NCBI GenBank assembly: GCA_031213475.1
Contig: JARUPZ010000002.1
Coordinates: 4,969,049 to 5,033,048 of the forward strand
Origin: Nereocystis luetkeana
Taxonomy: Eukaryota; Sar; Phaeophyceae; Laminariales; Laminariaceae
DNA length: 64,000 bases
Direction: 5' to 3'
The notes under the pieces are model-generated. The model saw nothing but the letters and a program-made list of their open reading frames with translations, was not told the origin of the DNA and made no database searches. Shown here piece by piece: positions 11,755-26,265 of this stretch (position 1 is its first letter; each line of letters starts with the position of its first letter). The position numbers and the translations under genes were made by a program.

Positions 11755-12620
11755 GATGTGTGAAGGTATTACCCACTGAGCTATGTATAGGGGTAAACCA
11801 TCGACCGATTGCCCGGCCCAGGGTTAACCTTGTAACACTCTCCCTCCCTCCGAACGGCGGAATCTTCGGGGCGTCGATACCGTATACGGCCGTACGCTGA
11901 CCTACCCGCTTCTTCTGTGGTGGTGTTACCTACTGAGCTACGGGGGTAAAAGATCGACCGAATACCCCGCCCAGGATAATCCTTGTAACACTCTCCCTCC
12001 CTCAGAACGGCGGAATATTTGGTGGCGTCGGTACCGTATACGCTGACCTACCCGCTCCTGATATGGTATCTCCTACTGAGCTATAGGTGTAAAAGGTCGA
12101 TCGATTACCCAGCCCGGGGTATTCCCTAGAATACTTTTCCCCCCCCCTGAACACTGTAGGGATGCGAGGGGTCTATGGTCATACGACTACGGCCATGCAT
12201 GAGATCGAGTACATCTCTCCTATCGAGTACACCTCCCCCTCTGAACGGCGGGATCTTTGGGGCGTCGGTACCGTACACGGCCGTACGCTGACCTACCCGC
12301 TATGTGAGTTCACGCGCATGTTCGTGTCCTGCCGACAACGCCAAATATGAAGGTATTACCCACTGAGCTATAGGGGTAAAGGACCGATAGAATACCCAGT
12401 CCAGGGTAATCCTTGTAACACTTCGTTAAAGTACCTGGGGAAACAGGGATACATGTTTATTGGGACGCACGCGCAATCGTTTCTGTAAAAAAAAAGGTGA
12501 GAAGTGAGACTCGAACCCGTGTCCTCGACGACGCCAAATGTGAAGGTATAACCTGCTGAGCTATAGGGATGAAATACAAATACCGATCGATTACCTAGCC
12601 CAGGGAATTTTTGTAACATT
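11755..12620 (-). repeat. SINE family A, tandem minus-strand array
   Basis: At least four tRNA-like heads on the minus strand, seen on plus as TTACCCACTGAGCTA near 11770, 11930, 12080, 12355 and 12550. They are separated by family A leaders and bodies (GGCGGAATCTTCGGGGCGTC, CCTTGTAACACTCTCCCTCC). Some units keep only leader plus head. The right-most unit retains the B-box (GAGACTCGAACCCGTG). This is a head-to-tail array of partly deleted SINEs. Confidence 0.78.
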
Positions 12621-12644
12621 TTTTTTTCTCAGAGTGTGCTCGTA

Positions 12645-12725
12645 GGTTCTTTTGTTTTTTTCGAGCGCTCTTGTGAACATGCGTATGTCCTTTTGTTTTT
12701 TTCGAGCGCTCTTGTGAACATGCAT
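12645..12725. repeat. ~41-bp tandem duplication
   Basis: The word TTTTTTTCGAGCGCTCTTGT followed by GAACATGC occurs twice in direct tandem. Each unit contains the palindrome CGAGCGCTC. Confidence 0.8.
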
Positions 12726-12798
12726 CTTTTTCTATTTTTAGCGTATAAAATGTCCCATGCACGTGGTAGTGTCTCGAGAGCCGAGCAAGGGATACAGG

Positions 12799-13089
12799 TG
12801 TTATGATGCTGCTTTGTATGAGGTTGAAAGCCCGGTAATTACCTGGGGGTTCAGGCACTGGGATCGTATTTGTAGTACTTGGACGGCGTATCTTAGATGA
12901 AAAACCAGGGGTTTTCCAGAGGGGCATGAGCGTGGTCTCAGTCTCCGTCGTGCATGAAAGGGACAAAGCTGCTCTTCTTCTATCTCTAAGCAAGCAACAA
13001 ACGTGAGTACCAACGAGTCCCGGCTTAATAAGCAGACCTGTCCAGGGATACAAAGTGTCCCAAGTGTCCCACATGCTCTGATCTTAACA
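12799..13089 (-). mobile_element. Solo LTR of the 34-46 kb gypsy family
   Basis: A 291-bp segment starting TGTTATGATGCTGC and ending CTGATCTTAACA, i.e. TG...CA ends. It matches the LTRs at 34167-34450 and 45925-46207 in opposite written orientation throughout (TACCTGGG, TACTTGGACGGCGTATC, CTTCTTCTATCTCTAAGC). No internal region and no matching flanking 5-mers are seen. The right end abuts a family B SINE within a word shared by both. Confidence 0.88.
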
Positions 13090-13357
13090 AATGGCGACGA
13101 CGGCAGAACATGGGTCGTTGGTCGTGAGTTCGAATCTCACGCCCACCATGAAATCGCAAGTGAATTTCCTCATTCATGTCAAGAATCTGAAAATTACCTC
13201 TGGATCCCCAGAAATTGGAACCGTGTGTTGGTGTCACGTGCCGGCCCGTATATCCGGTCCGTTCCAGGGGGGGGGAGTGTTACAAGGCTTAGATTGGGTA
13301 TGCGATTGGTTAACCTTTTTTTTACCTTTAGCCCAACGGACTAGACCTTGACAAATT
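13090..13357 (+). repeat. tRNA-derived SINE family B, copy 1
   Basis: The 3' half of a tRNA-like head with B-box GAGTTCGAATCTCACG near 13128 is followed by a body (CAAGTGAATTTCCTCAT, TGTCAAGAATCTGA, TGGATCCCCAGAAATTGG). It then runs into the leader of a next unit (GTGTTACAAGGCTTAGATTG) and an A-box (TTTAGCCCAACGGACTAG). The 5' part of the first head is missing, replaced by the adjoining LTR. Confidence 0.8.
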
Positions 13358-14407
13358 TAGGGCTGTTGTTTCGTTGCTCGGGTTCCTCGTAACAGATACC
13401 GGCTTTACGACCCTTGACCGTGCAGAAGTATACACTTGTCAAGTACCAAAAGAGTACTCGGAATTATAAGTACTGGCTGTACGCATATAGACTAAACTTT
13501 CGTACAGCTGCGGTGAGGCAACACGGAACTTTTAGAGGGAAGACGCTGAGTCCCAGGTACAGTAGTAGTATCAAGTACCAGGTATCAAGTATCACCCGGT
13601 TTAGTTTGCCAAAACAAGAATATGCTAGTATTGCAACGACCACACGACGAGGCAGCCCGGGCTGCTGGCTGCTGGGCCTACCGTCTAACGTCTAACAGGC
13701 ACCGCGTACATACCTACGTACTCGTAGTTGTAGGTGGTAGTTTCCGAAGTACGGTAACTGCAACTGCGAGAAGTTTTGCGTCACGCGCAGCAACCTAAAT
13801 GTATGCATTCACACATTTATGCTATTATTAATAATCGTATACACCTGTATCGCCGTGCTTGCGCGCTCAAAATAAACGGCTCACAAAAAACCCATCTCCA
13901 TCAGTACACCAGTATGCTTTTTGAGTAAAAAATACGTAGTCGATGGATGTAGAACCCTCAAAAACTTGCGCACGGGTCGAGGATGGCAACGAGATGCCGC
14001 AACTTAGCAGTATCGGTGCGTAGGCTCCCCGCAAGGCTGTCGTAACTTCGCAACACAGCGCCCGGGCTGAGCGAGGTCTCTGCGGACACCGCAGGAAGAT
14101 CTATTTTCGTACGGTACGAGCACGGTCGTCGTATTGTAGCCTCGCGATCCGGGACAGCAAGTCTCTCTATCACCTGTCACCAAAACAAAGCAAATAATCG
14201 CAAGGTCGACCTGTGACAACTGGCAGGAATTTTATAAAATTACTTCCAGGGTACCAGGTACCAGGTACCAGGTACCAGGTATGAAATACGTCGTCAGCTG
14301 TGAGTTCGTAAATACTAGTATTATTTAGTTGATACTCAACTTTGCAAGCTGCGTAATCTTTGTATTAATATTAATGTCAATAGCACGTATTTGTACGGAT
14401 AATAACG
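13358..14407. other. No gene; short tandem of GTACCAG
   Basis: Intergenic. A 7-bp tandem (GTACCAG x4-5) occupies about 14247-14281. Confidence 0.55.
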
Positions 14408-14619
14408 TCTTACGGGGGACCATATTAAATAGGACCTACGGTGCAGACAAAAAAACTACCAGGTATATACTTCGCTATTTTCACAAACAATTTTTGGTTC
14501 ACTATTCACCCTCTTAGGACTGCAGTCCCGTTTCGGGGATAAACTACTTGAAAATTGACTGGTTTGCCCCCGAAACGAGACTGCGGTTCTAAAAGGGTTA
14601 ACAATTGTCCCCCGTAATA
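14408..14619. mobile_element. MITE M1 copy 7, split by an M2 MITE
   Basis: The left part (TCTTACGGGGGACCATA... to TTTTGGTTCACTATT) and the right end (AATTGTCCCCCGTAATA) are separated by a complete M2 element at 14508-14601. In intact M1 copies this spot contains TTAA, the M2 target. Confidence 0.85.
14508..14601. mobile_element. MITE family M2, copy 3 (nested)
   Basis: Arms GGACTGCAGTCCCGTTTCGG / CCCGAAACGAGACTGCGG with right-hand CCC-TTAA intact (GGGTTAAC) and left TTAA lost. Inserted in an M1 MITE, so it is the younger insertion. Confidence 0.85.
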
Positions 14620-14635
14620 TTACGGGGGACCATAT

Positions 14636-14890
14636 GCCGGCGTCCCCGGTGGCTTGGTAGGTGGTCCGCGAGCTTGTTAACCCTTTTAGAACTGCAGTCT
14701 CGTTTTGGGGGCAATTGGGGACAAATTACTTGGAATGTGAGTGCCTTGTCCCCAAAACGGGACTGGAGTTCTAAAGGGGTTAAGATCAATTTCGTGGGTT
14801 CAAGTCTCACCGAGTGCATGTTCGTAGGGGCTTTTTCTTGCATACAAAAAATGATTAGCGGAAAGCGCGAGAGCGTGAGTTAGCTACATG
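14636..14890 (+). repeat. SINE family C, copy 3, carrying an M2 MITE
   Basis: The head (GGTGGCTTGGTAGGTGGTCC) and the B-box half (GTGGGTTCAAGTCTCACC) are separated by the M2 element at 14676-14783. A partial body follows (GAAAGCGCGAGAGCGTGAG). The 14620-14890 unit is repeated in tandem by 14891-15070. Confidence 0.85.
14676..14783. mobile_element. MITE family M2, copy 4, with perfect TTAA duplication
   Basis: Flanked on both sides by TTAA: GAGCTTG-TTAA-CCCTTTTAGAAC on the left and TCTAAAGGGG-TTAA-GATCAA on the right. The adjacent duplicate of the host SINE (about 14955) shows the empty site GAGCTTATTAAGATCAA with a single TTAA. This directly demonstrates a 4-bp TTAA target duplication. Confidence 0.93.
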
Positions 14891-14918
14891 TCCCTCGTAA
14901 TACTACGGGGGACCATAT

Positions 14919-15236
14919 GCCGGCGTCCCCGGTGGCTTGGTAGGTGGTCCGCGAGCTTATTAAGATCAATTTCGTGGGTTCAAGTCTCACCGACGAGTGC
15001 ATGCTCGTAGGGGCTTTTTCTTGCATAAAAAAAATGATTGGCGGAAAGCGCGAGAGCGTGAGTTAGCTACATTCGATGAAGATCGACGGGCAGTGGGAAT
15101 GCTGAACCCTATGCGCGACAAAAATAAAGGCACGTACCGGGGGGAGAAGGGTAGACACCTGTGACCACGGCTTGTCCAGAAGTTTGTTGAGAGTAAAACC
15201 TCCTACGAGTTAGGCTGGGAAGTAAAAGTGATGATT
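14919..15236 (+). repeat. SINE family C, copy 4 (most complete)
   Basis: The tRNA-like head has A-box TGGCTTGGTAGG and B-box GGGTTCAAGTCTC. The full body runs through GAATGCTGAACCCTATGCGC, ACCTGTGACCACGGCTTGTC and the A/T-rich tail AAGTGATGATTAAAG. This is the best reference copy of the family in the window. Its 5' flank is an M1 end fragment (TACGGGGGACCATA). Confidence 0.87.
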
Positions 15237-15271
15237 AAAGTATATATATATATAATATATAATACCAGGTA

Positions 15272-15366
15272 TATAGTAAATAGGACCAAATATTGTTTGT
15301 AAAAAACCAAAATATGCAGGTTTTGGTGTGTACCGTAGGTCCTATTTAATATGGTCCCCCGTAATA
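15272..15366. mobile_element. MITE family M1, copy 8 (left end lost)
   Basis: Starts within the left arm (TAGTAAATAGGACC) after a (TA)n tract and ends with the full right terminus TATGGTCCCCCGTAATA. Confidence 0.82.
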
Positions 15367-16017
15367 GTAACCACAGCAGTATTGTCGCAGATCTGTAATA
15401 AAGAAAAGTGCCAGCATGTCAGCACTGCAGCATGCCAGCCAGCTCCATACAAGTTCATGGGTACGTAGCTCTATCGACTGATTCCTCGCACTCTCGGCCG
15501 GTGGTCCGACGGTCTCTCGCTGACTATTATTCGTTGTTATTTAACATTAATAATTACTAGTGACTCTGTCCGTCAAATCCACGATTTGGCTTCGTCGGGC
15601 GGCGGGTAACTACGAATAGAAACAAGAAGTAAAAAAAAATGGGACAGCAGTTTTACAACAGCACACAAATATTTAATCCCAACGGCGGTGATACGTTACG
15701 TACAACTCCTGTGTACCTTATATCTTGCTGTTGTCGTAGTTAATCGTGCACGAAGTACCAGGTATACCAATAACCTGCTGCTTGCATGTATGTATATATG
15801 TTGGGGTTGGGTCCTGGACCAGTATCTACTGGCAGCACTCTGTACTGGCAGTACTAGAGAGTGCCAGTACAGCCAGTACGTTGCCATTTCACGTACGTCC
15901 CACATTACGCTTCCCGAACCATATGGAAACCCACCCAAATTACACCGCATGAGAGGGGAGAGGCTGTGAGACGCATGCACGCACACTAGAGGAAGTGGAA
16001 AGACGACTGTACAAACG
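15367..16017. other. No gene; 5' flank of hAT relic
   Basis: No recognisable coding sequence. May include the unrecognised 5' end of the hAT element; no terminal inverted repeat was identified. Confidence 0.5.
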
Positions 16018-16239
16018 ATGGCACAGTATGTCAGTAGCAGCGACCCGTCCTCTGCAGCCTCCAATGGCGCGTCTCCAAATCCCGAAGCCGCCGCGGCCTC
16101 GAGCGATATCGGTGAGAAATAAGATGTGGTGGCGGTCGCGCCTCCTGCTGCTAGCCGTGCGTTACTAGCACAGAACACACTGCGCCAAGAGAAGCTGCAA
16201 CGGGTGAGCAACCAGCTTCGTAAGTCCAAGCAAGATGGC

Positions 16240-16425
16240 GCGTCTGCACCTAGCTGGAAATACTTCGAATGCTACGTGTTGGGGAGTTTGAACAAGCACG
16301 CCGTCTGCACACTGTGCATCGAGCAGCAGGAGTTGGAGCGGGCAGAGATCATACACAGCCAATCGCCGAGCAACCTCCTGAGGCACCTCAACACCGACTA
16401 CCCCGGCCACCGAGCTGCGTTTTGA
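16240..16425 (+). pseudogene. BED-type zinc finger of the hAT relic
   Basis: The encoded W-K-Y-F, C-T-L-C and N-L-L-R-H-L...H spacing matches the BED finger used by hAT transposases and related host proteins to bind DNA. The frame closes at 16425 and the protein resumes in another frame at about 16430. Confidence 0.8.
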
Positions 16426-16675
16426 CGCCTGCGTCGAGAAAAAAAAACACGAAGAAGACAGCAGCACGTGGAGCTTCCGGCGGAGGCTCGGGAGGGCAGA
16501 AGAGCGACATCACCAGCTACTTTGGCGTTGACACGTCAGGCTGGCATCAAGAGCTGGTGCGGTGGATGGTAGCGAATGCCATCCCCCTTTTCGGTGAGAT
16601 CTAGTGAGATTTGTAGGTTTGTGATTTGTGATTTGTATCGTGTGGCAAGGCGCCCCTACGAATTCTGGATAATTC

Positions 16676-16771
16676 ACCCCTTTAGGTCCGCACTCCCATA
16701 TGTGGGGACAATTCACTCTAAATATAAGTAGTTTGTCCCCAAAACGGGACTGGGGTCCTCAGAGGGATAAA
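16676..16771. mobile_element. MITE family M2, copy 5, inside the hAT gap
   Basis: Arms CCCCTTTAGGTCCGCACTCC... and TCCCCAAAACGGGACTGGGG. The TTAA edges have decayed. It lies between the two hAT transposase blocks, so it may have landed in an intron or helped to break the gene. Confidence 0.75.
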
Positions 16772-18939
16772 GTGAAGACGAAAAAAAAAAAAAAAGCGTT
16801 TCTTGTTTGTGATTTTGTTGGTGCTTGCGTGTTCGTGTTGGTGGGGCTTGAACCGATTGCTGCCGACCTCGATGATTATTATTGTCTGTTTCCGCCCTAC
16901 GGTGTGTGGTACTCTCCTGTACAAGCAAGCAAGTGTTAGTGTTTGCTACTGTTCTTCGGCTGAAGTTCGTTTATATCTACTGCTGCACCGAGTGGTGAGC
17001 GACTAGAAAATAAACAATACCAGGTAGGCCCCGCAAAGGCTAGAAAAGGCTCAATATCACCCCCTCGGAACCTTTTACCTACCCTGGTACCTTTTATGCT
17101 TTAGTATTGCGGTGGGCAGCTGATCACCCAACCCAGGTGAACTCGACGTGCATTTGTTTTATTCGTAGGCCAGTCGCCCCTTATATTCTTCACGAAATTT
17201 GCTGCCATGCGTTCGCCTTTTCCGAGGACCGCGAGGCCTTCTTACGGATGAGCCATGTTTGTCCTTGAACTTGTACATTTATTTTTTGGCAGGACTTTAT
17301 TTCCATCATGTCCGTGTTTTGCCACCAACAATGTGGCCTTCGGAAATTCTCGTGCCTGCTTCTGCTGCTTTCGTCTGTCACCCCAAATAGATGCTCGCGG
17401 ACAAGAGCTTCCGCAGGATGGTTCACGCCCTTCGCCCAAGTGCCCGCGTTCCAGAGAAGAAAGACTGCGCCACCATCATGCGCGGCGTGAAGGAACACAT
17501 GATGAGCAAAAGCGCTCTGATGCTGAAGGGCGAGCACGTGTGCATCACCTCAGACGGCTGGACCTCTTGCGCCAATGACACCTACGTACATGTCGTTGAC
17601 AGTCAGTCTCATCACCCGCGCGTGGAAAGCTCACCACTCTCTCCGTGGAGTGCAGCAAGTCAGCAGGAACGACTACCGGTGACGCTCTGGCCGCCGGTAT
17701 AACTGCCGCGGTAGACAAGCATGGCATCAAGGGCAATATCACCGCGATTACCACTGACTGCGAGCCCTCTACGGTCAAGATGGGGCGCATTCTCGAAGAA
17801 AATGGTGTCTGCACCCACGTCGGCTGCTGCAACCACCGGCTCGAAAGCACCGCCTCCCTTGTTTTCAACGGATCGGGAGTCAAGAAGGCGATGACGCTGG
17901 CCCGTGGGCTGGTAACGCGGTACACTAACATGAAGCCAGATGGTCGACCGGCTTGCACAGTTCGTCAAGACCTACCTTGGTTCAGACAGCAAGAGGCCGA
18001 TCCAAGACGTGATAACTAGGTGGTGGTCCACTTGCCAAATGGTGGCGCGATTGTTGGAGTGGAGGGAACCAATCGAAAAGCATGAGGAGGCTGACAAGTT
18101 GGAGCCGATACTGACGGCGGCGGACTGGGCAGTTCTCGAGATGATTCTTCCCGTCCTGGAACCGTTCATGCACCGCCAGCTTCTGCTGGAGGGTCGCAAG
18201 TACGTGACGGGAAGCTTGGTGGTGCCTTTCATCCTTGACCTCCGCATCAACCGCGAGGAAGCGATATTCGACCTCGAAGCTGTGCCGCCCAGTGACGACG
18301 ACGACGTCAACAAGGCAAGGGCGGCGGTGATGCCGTGCGTCAGGGCGCTTCACAAGGATTTCATCAACAGGTGGGGAGACGGAAGCAACATGCTGACCTA
18401 CACGGAAGGCAACAGGAGGCAACCACGCGGCTTCAAGTCTGTACAGGTTCTCGCAACCGCCATCGACCCGCGCACCAAGCACTTGTACGGGATCTCGGAG
18501 GATCAGTATGCCGACGCGTGGAAGCTCGTGCAGACACGTGCGGTGAAGATCGCGCTGCAGACCCGCCAAGAGAACAACTCCGGGGGTGGCGGGTCGCAGC
18601 CATCGCGGGCAGCCGCGGGACCCACGGCTGCTCGAAGGGGTGCCTCCTCGCAAAAACGCCCGCGTACTGGTGGCTTCATGGCAGCGGCACAGTCGGCAGG
18701 AAAAGCATCGGCTCAGGAGAAGAACAGCGGCGCTGATTACTCAACGACCTCTGTCATCGTTAACACGGTGCGGCTTGAGGTAGAGGCCTTCCAGGTGGCC
18801 TTAAGTTTGCAGATGCACGTACGAGGAGAAGACGAACACGGGTGGAAACGACGGGGGGAAATATGACATCGAGCAAGGAGAAGACGGCAGCGACGAGGAA
18901 GAAGATGAGGATAGGAGCTCCCGGGTTTATCTCGACTCC

Positions 18940-19197
18940 TTGGAATGGTGGCGGGTGAAGAGCGCCGACTTCCCGCACTTTGCCATCCTCGCCCGCCGCG
19001 TGCTCGCCATCCCCGGCACACAGGCGGAGTCGAAGCGCCTGTTCTCCTGCGCTGGGAACATCGTGACCAAGACTCGCAACGGGCTGGCCCCAAGCACCGT
19101 CGAGCTGCTTGTTCTCCTGCGCCACTCGTGGAAGATTATAGAAGAATGGGAAGCGTCGAATGCAACTGCAATGGGGGGCGGGGGGGGTTCAGCCTAG
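18940..19197 (+). pseudogene. hAT C-terminal dimerisation domain
   Basis: This 85-codon block begins W-W and contains the family pattern FP..A..AR..LAIP.T.AESKR.FS.AGN...T..R..L.P..VE.L..L. It is the best conserved part of the relic, and itself uninterrupted. In active hAT proteins this region drives dimerisation and completes the catalytic fold. Confidence 0.88.
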
Positions 19198-23528
<4,331 letters not shown>

Positions 23529-24480
23529 TCGTTTTATAAAGGATAGACCACTGTGAGCTGCTCAGTCAGCGCTGACTAAGTGTTCGTTTATAAAGGATAG
23601 ACCACTGAGCTACTTAGTCAGCGCTGACTTTTTCCTTGCTGTATTCCCCCTCCCTACGTAGTCGTGAGTTATTACTCAAGTGTCTAACTCTACTTTCAAC
23701 TCTCTGATCGAGTGTTCTTTTATCGTGGTTCTCTTCACCTGATTTCCTTTTTTCTACCCACGGCAGAAAAAGCGGCAATACGAGGACTGGCGGGACTCGA
23801 ACCCCGGACTTCTTTTGTTCGTTTTATAGAGGATAGACCACTGCTGAGCTACTCAGTCAGCGACTTCTTTTGTTCGTTTTATAAAGGATAGACCACTGTG
23901 AGCTACTCAGTCAGCGACTTCTTTTGTTCGTTTTATAAAGGATAGACCACTGAGCTACTCAGTCAGCGCTGACTAAGTAGCTCAGTGGTGGTCTATCTTT
24001 TATAAACGAACAAAAGAAGTACCTTTGGGCTCGATACGGTCTCCCGCCGATAACGCGTCCTCCGGGGTTGATCAAGCCCCTAATCAGCGCCTGGTTTGTC
24101 CTTCCTATAGCCCCCCTCCCTAGCCGTGAGTTATTTTACTCAATCAAGTGCTTAACTCTACTTTCAACTCTCTGGTCGAGTGCTATTTTATCGTGGTTCT
24201 TTCCACCTGATTTCCCTTTTTCTGCCGTGGGTAGAAAAAGGGAATCCAGGTGGAGAGAACCACGATAAAAGAACACTCGACCAGAGAGTTGAAAGTAGAG
24301 TGAAGCACTTGATTGAGTAAAATAACGCACGACTAGGTAGGGATGGGGGACCATAGGAAGGAAAAAGTCAGCGCTGACTATGTAGCTCAGTGGCCTATCC
24401 TTTATAAACGATCTATCTGTCCTTTATAAACGAACGCTGACTGAGTATAGCTCAGTGGTCTACCCTTTATAAAACGAACA
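23529..24480. repeat. SINE family D composite: tRNA-half array plus palindrome
   Basis: Five tandem fragments (starting about 23529, 23583, 23819, 23873 and 23929) of a minus-strand tRNA-like 5' half: TTCGTTTTATAAAGGATAGA then CCACTGAGCTACTCAGTCAG, with A-box TAGCTCAGTGG on minus. They are followed by the same half inverted at about 23970-24010. One unit (about 23797-23870, minus) also keeps the B-box GGGTTCGAGTCCC. Between 24100 and 24360 two body copies meet as a near-perfect inverted repeat, with arms about 115-120 bp centred near 24228. Two more half-fragments follow at 24365-24480. Non-coding. Confidence 0.8.
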
Positions 24481-25084
24481 CATATATATAGGCGGCATGG
24501 AAAACGGCCCGCGCATGATCCCGCGCTCCCAGGGTATATCCGCACAATCAGCGGGACATGGAAAATATTCTTGCAGTTTGGAGGTTGGCAACCGCTATTA
24601 CGCCCACACGCGTATCCCCGGTATGCCTGCACTGTACGTACCTGGTACGTATTGGCTTGGTCGGTTATGCCGCCGGCCACGCCGTCGGTCGCCTGCCGCC
24701 GCTTGGTTGACTGCGACGGCCTTGGACCGCCGTCGTCGTCGATCGCCTGCCGCCACCGCCTTCGCTCGGTCGGTCGCGCCGTCGCTCTTATACGATCTAA
24801 AATTGAAATAAACGACAGCTGTGATATCATTTTCCAATTTTCTAGTATAAGGGGTTTTCCCCCTCCATTTTTTTTGGCATTAGTGTCCGTTACGATGGAC
24901 ATTTGTAAATATTTAAACCCAAGGAGACCGGCGTTCGGGTCTCGCCAGACGTCGTAATCGCCGCTTTTTCTGCCGCGGGTATAGACAAAAAAAAACAATT
25001 TCCTAGCAGAAGGCGGGTTTCTTCCTCCAATGATTTACGGCAGTACGTATTGTCCGCTACCCAGGTATATACGATGGACATTTT
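24481..25084. other. No gene; possible SINE fragment
   Basis: A B-box-like GGCGTTCGGGTCTCGCC near 24931 and the tail words CTGCCGCGGGTATAGAC suggest a degraded SINE D relative. Pro/Arg-rich ORFs on both strands (24.4-25.0 kb) have no known domain. Confidence 0.45.
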
Positions 25085-25450
25085 GTAGATTCAGAATATT
25101 CTAGACGAAGAAATCCGGGGTTCGAGTCCCGCCAGACGCCGAATTTCCACTTCTTCTGCCGCGGGTAGAACAAAGGTCCCCAAGTGGAGAGCACCACGAC
25201 AAAAGAACACTTACTTGACCAGAGAGTCGAAAGTGGAGTGAACCACACTTGAGATGAAGAACGCACGACTATATATAATGGGGAGCGGGGCCATGTGAGG
25301 GAAAAAAAACAGGCGCTGATTAGGGGCCTGATCAACCCCGGAGGGTGTTATCGGCGGAAGGCCGTATCGAGCCCAAGTGCACGCCTTTCGTTCGTTCACA
25401 AAGTGAGCTACCCAGTAAGTCAGGGCTGGCTGAGTAGCTCTCAGTCAGTC
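25085..25450 (+). repeat. SINE family D, copy 2
   Basis: B-box GGGGTTCGAGTCCCGCC near 25111, then the D body (TTCTGCCGCGGGTAGAAC, GAGCACCACGACAAAAG, AGAGAGTCGAAAGTGGAG) through GGCGCTGATTAGGGGCCTG to a tRNA-half-like end near 25440. Confidence 0.7.
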
Positions 25451-25937
25451 AGTGTGGTTCAACCTAAATAAATGCCTCCTTGCTAATTGCGGGGCGTTTC
25501 CAGGCTGTGAAAAAAAAAAAATCCAAATCAATTCCCAAAAGCCCCAATTAATTGATTTGCGAGGTTCGAGTGGTTGGCGTTTTTTCATCTTTCGAAACAA
25601 CTAACTGCAGTCCGTCACTACTACTGCTTGCTGCTGCTGTGGAGTCCAAAAATATATGTAACATTATTATGTATCTATTTAAAAAAAAAAATAATAACGC
25701 CGAGTAGCCCGATTGCTGTTCCGTCCTGCTGCAGTTTTTGCACTTTTGGGTCATAGCGACAGCAGCAACAGCAACAGCAGCAGCAGCAGCACACAACGCA
25801 AGCGAAATAAATGCGGCAGCTACCACGCCCCTCCCCAAACCGCTGAAGCTCAAGAGCACCTTGCTCCTACTACTCATACCGTCGCCGCAGCAAGCGGGTA
25901 AGGCTGGTTGGTGTTGAATCATATCATACATGCATAT
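25451..25937. other. No gene recognised
   Basis: Contains a short AGC-rich (CAG)n stretch near 25758-25790. ORFs here are Ser/Ala homopolymer-rich and unrecognised. Confidence 0.5.
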
Positions 25938-26265
25938 AGCCGGCGTCTCCGGTGGCTTGGTAGGTGGTCCGCGTGCCTAGTAAGATCAATTTCGTGGGTT
26001 TAAAATCTCACGAGTGAGTGCATACACTTGAGGGCTTTTTCTTCCATAAAAAAATGATTAGCGGAACGCTCGAGAGCGTGAGTTATCAACGACAATAAAC
26101 ATTCGATGAAAATCGACGAGCAATGGGAATGCTGAACCCTATGCGCGATAAATATGAAGGCATGCACGGGGGGGGAGAAGAGACGACACCCCTGAACACG
26201 GCTTGTCCAGAAGGTCGCTGAGGGTAACACCTCCTGGGCTGGAAAGTGGAAGTGATGATGAAATA
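25938..26265 (+). repeat. SINE family C, copy 5
   Basis: Complete head (GTGGCTTGGTAGGTGGTCCG) and body through AAGTGGAAGTGATGATGAAA. The B-box is weakened (GGGTTTAAAATCTCACG). Confidence 0.82.

Larger units (their letters stand above)
16018..19197 (+). pseudogene. hAT-superfamily transposase, decayed
   Basis: The protein can be followed across several frames. An ATG at 16018 opens a Ser/Ala-rich N-terminus. An in-frame TAA follows at 16114-16120, or a short GTGAGA...TAG intron. A BED zinc finger lies at about 16240-16420 (W-x-x-F, C-x2-C, then H-x7-H). A frame change near 16430 leads to a segment ending ...RWMVANAIPLF, followed by GTGAG, a likely intron donor. After a ~750-bp gap comes the catalytic-domain region from 17391 (SDGWTS motif near 17550), then frame changes near 17600, 17935 and 18830. 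The C-terminal hAT dimerisation domain is at 18940-19190 (FPHFAILARRVLAIPGTQAE region, then RLFSCAGN). Four or so frame changes make it almost certainly inactive. No 8-bp target duplication or terminal repeat was found. Confidence 0.87.

Noticed and set aside
12595..13074. 159-codon minus-strand ORF
   Set aside because: Covered by a solo LTR and a tandem duplication; no domain.
23529..24010. CRISPR-like array of ~50-bp repeats
   Set aside because: Repeats are tRNA-half fragments with almost no regular spacers, in an evidently eukaryotic sequence.
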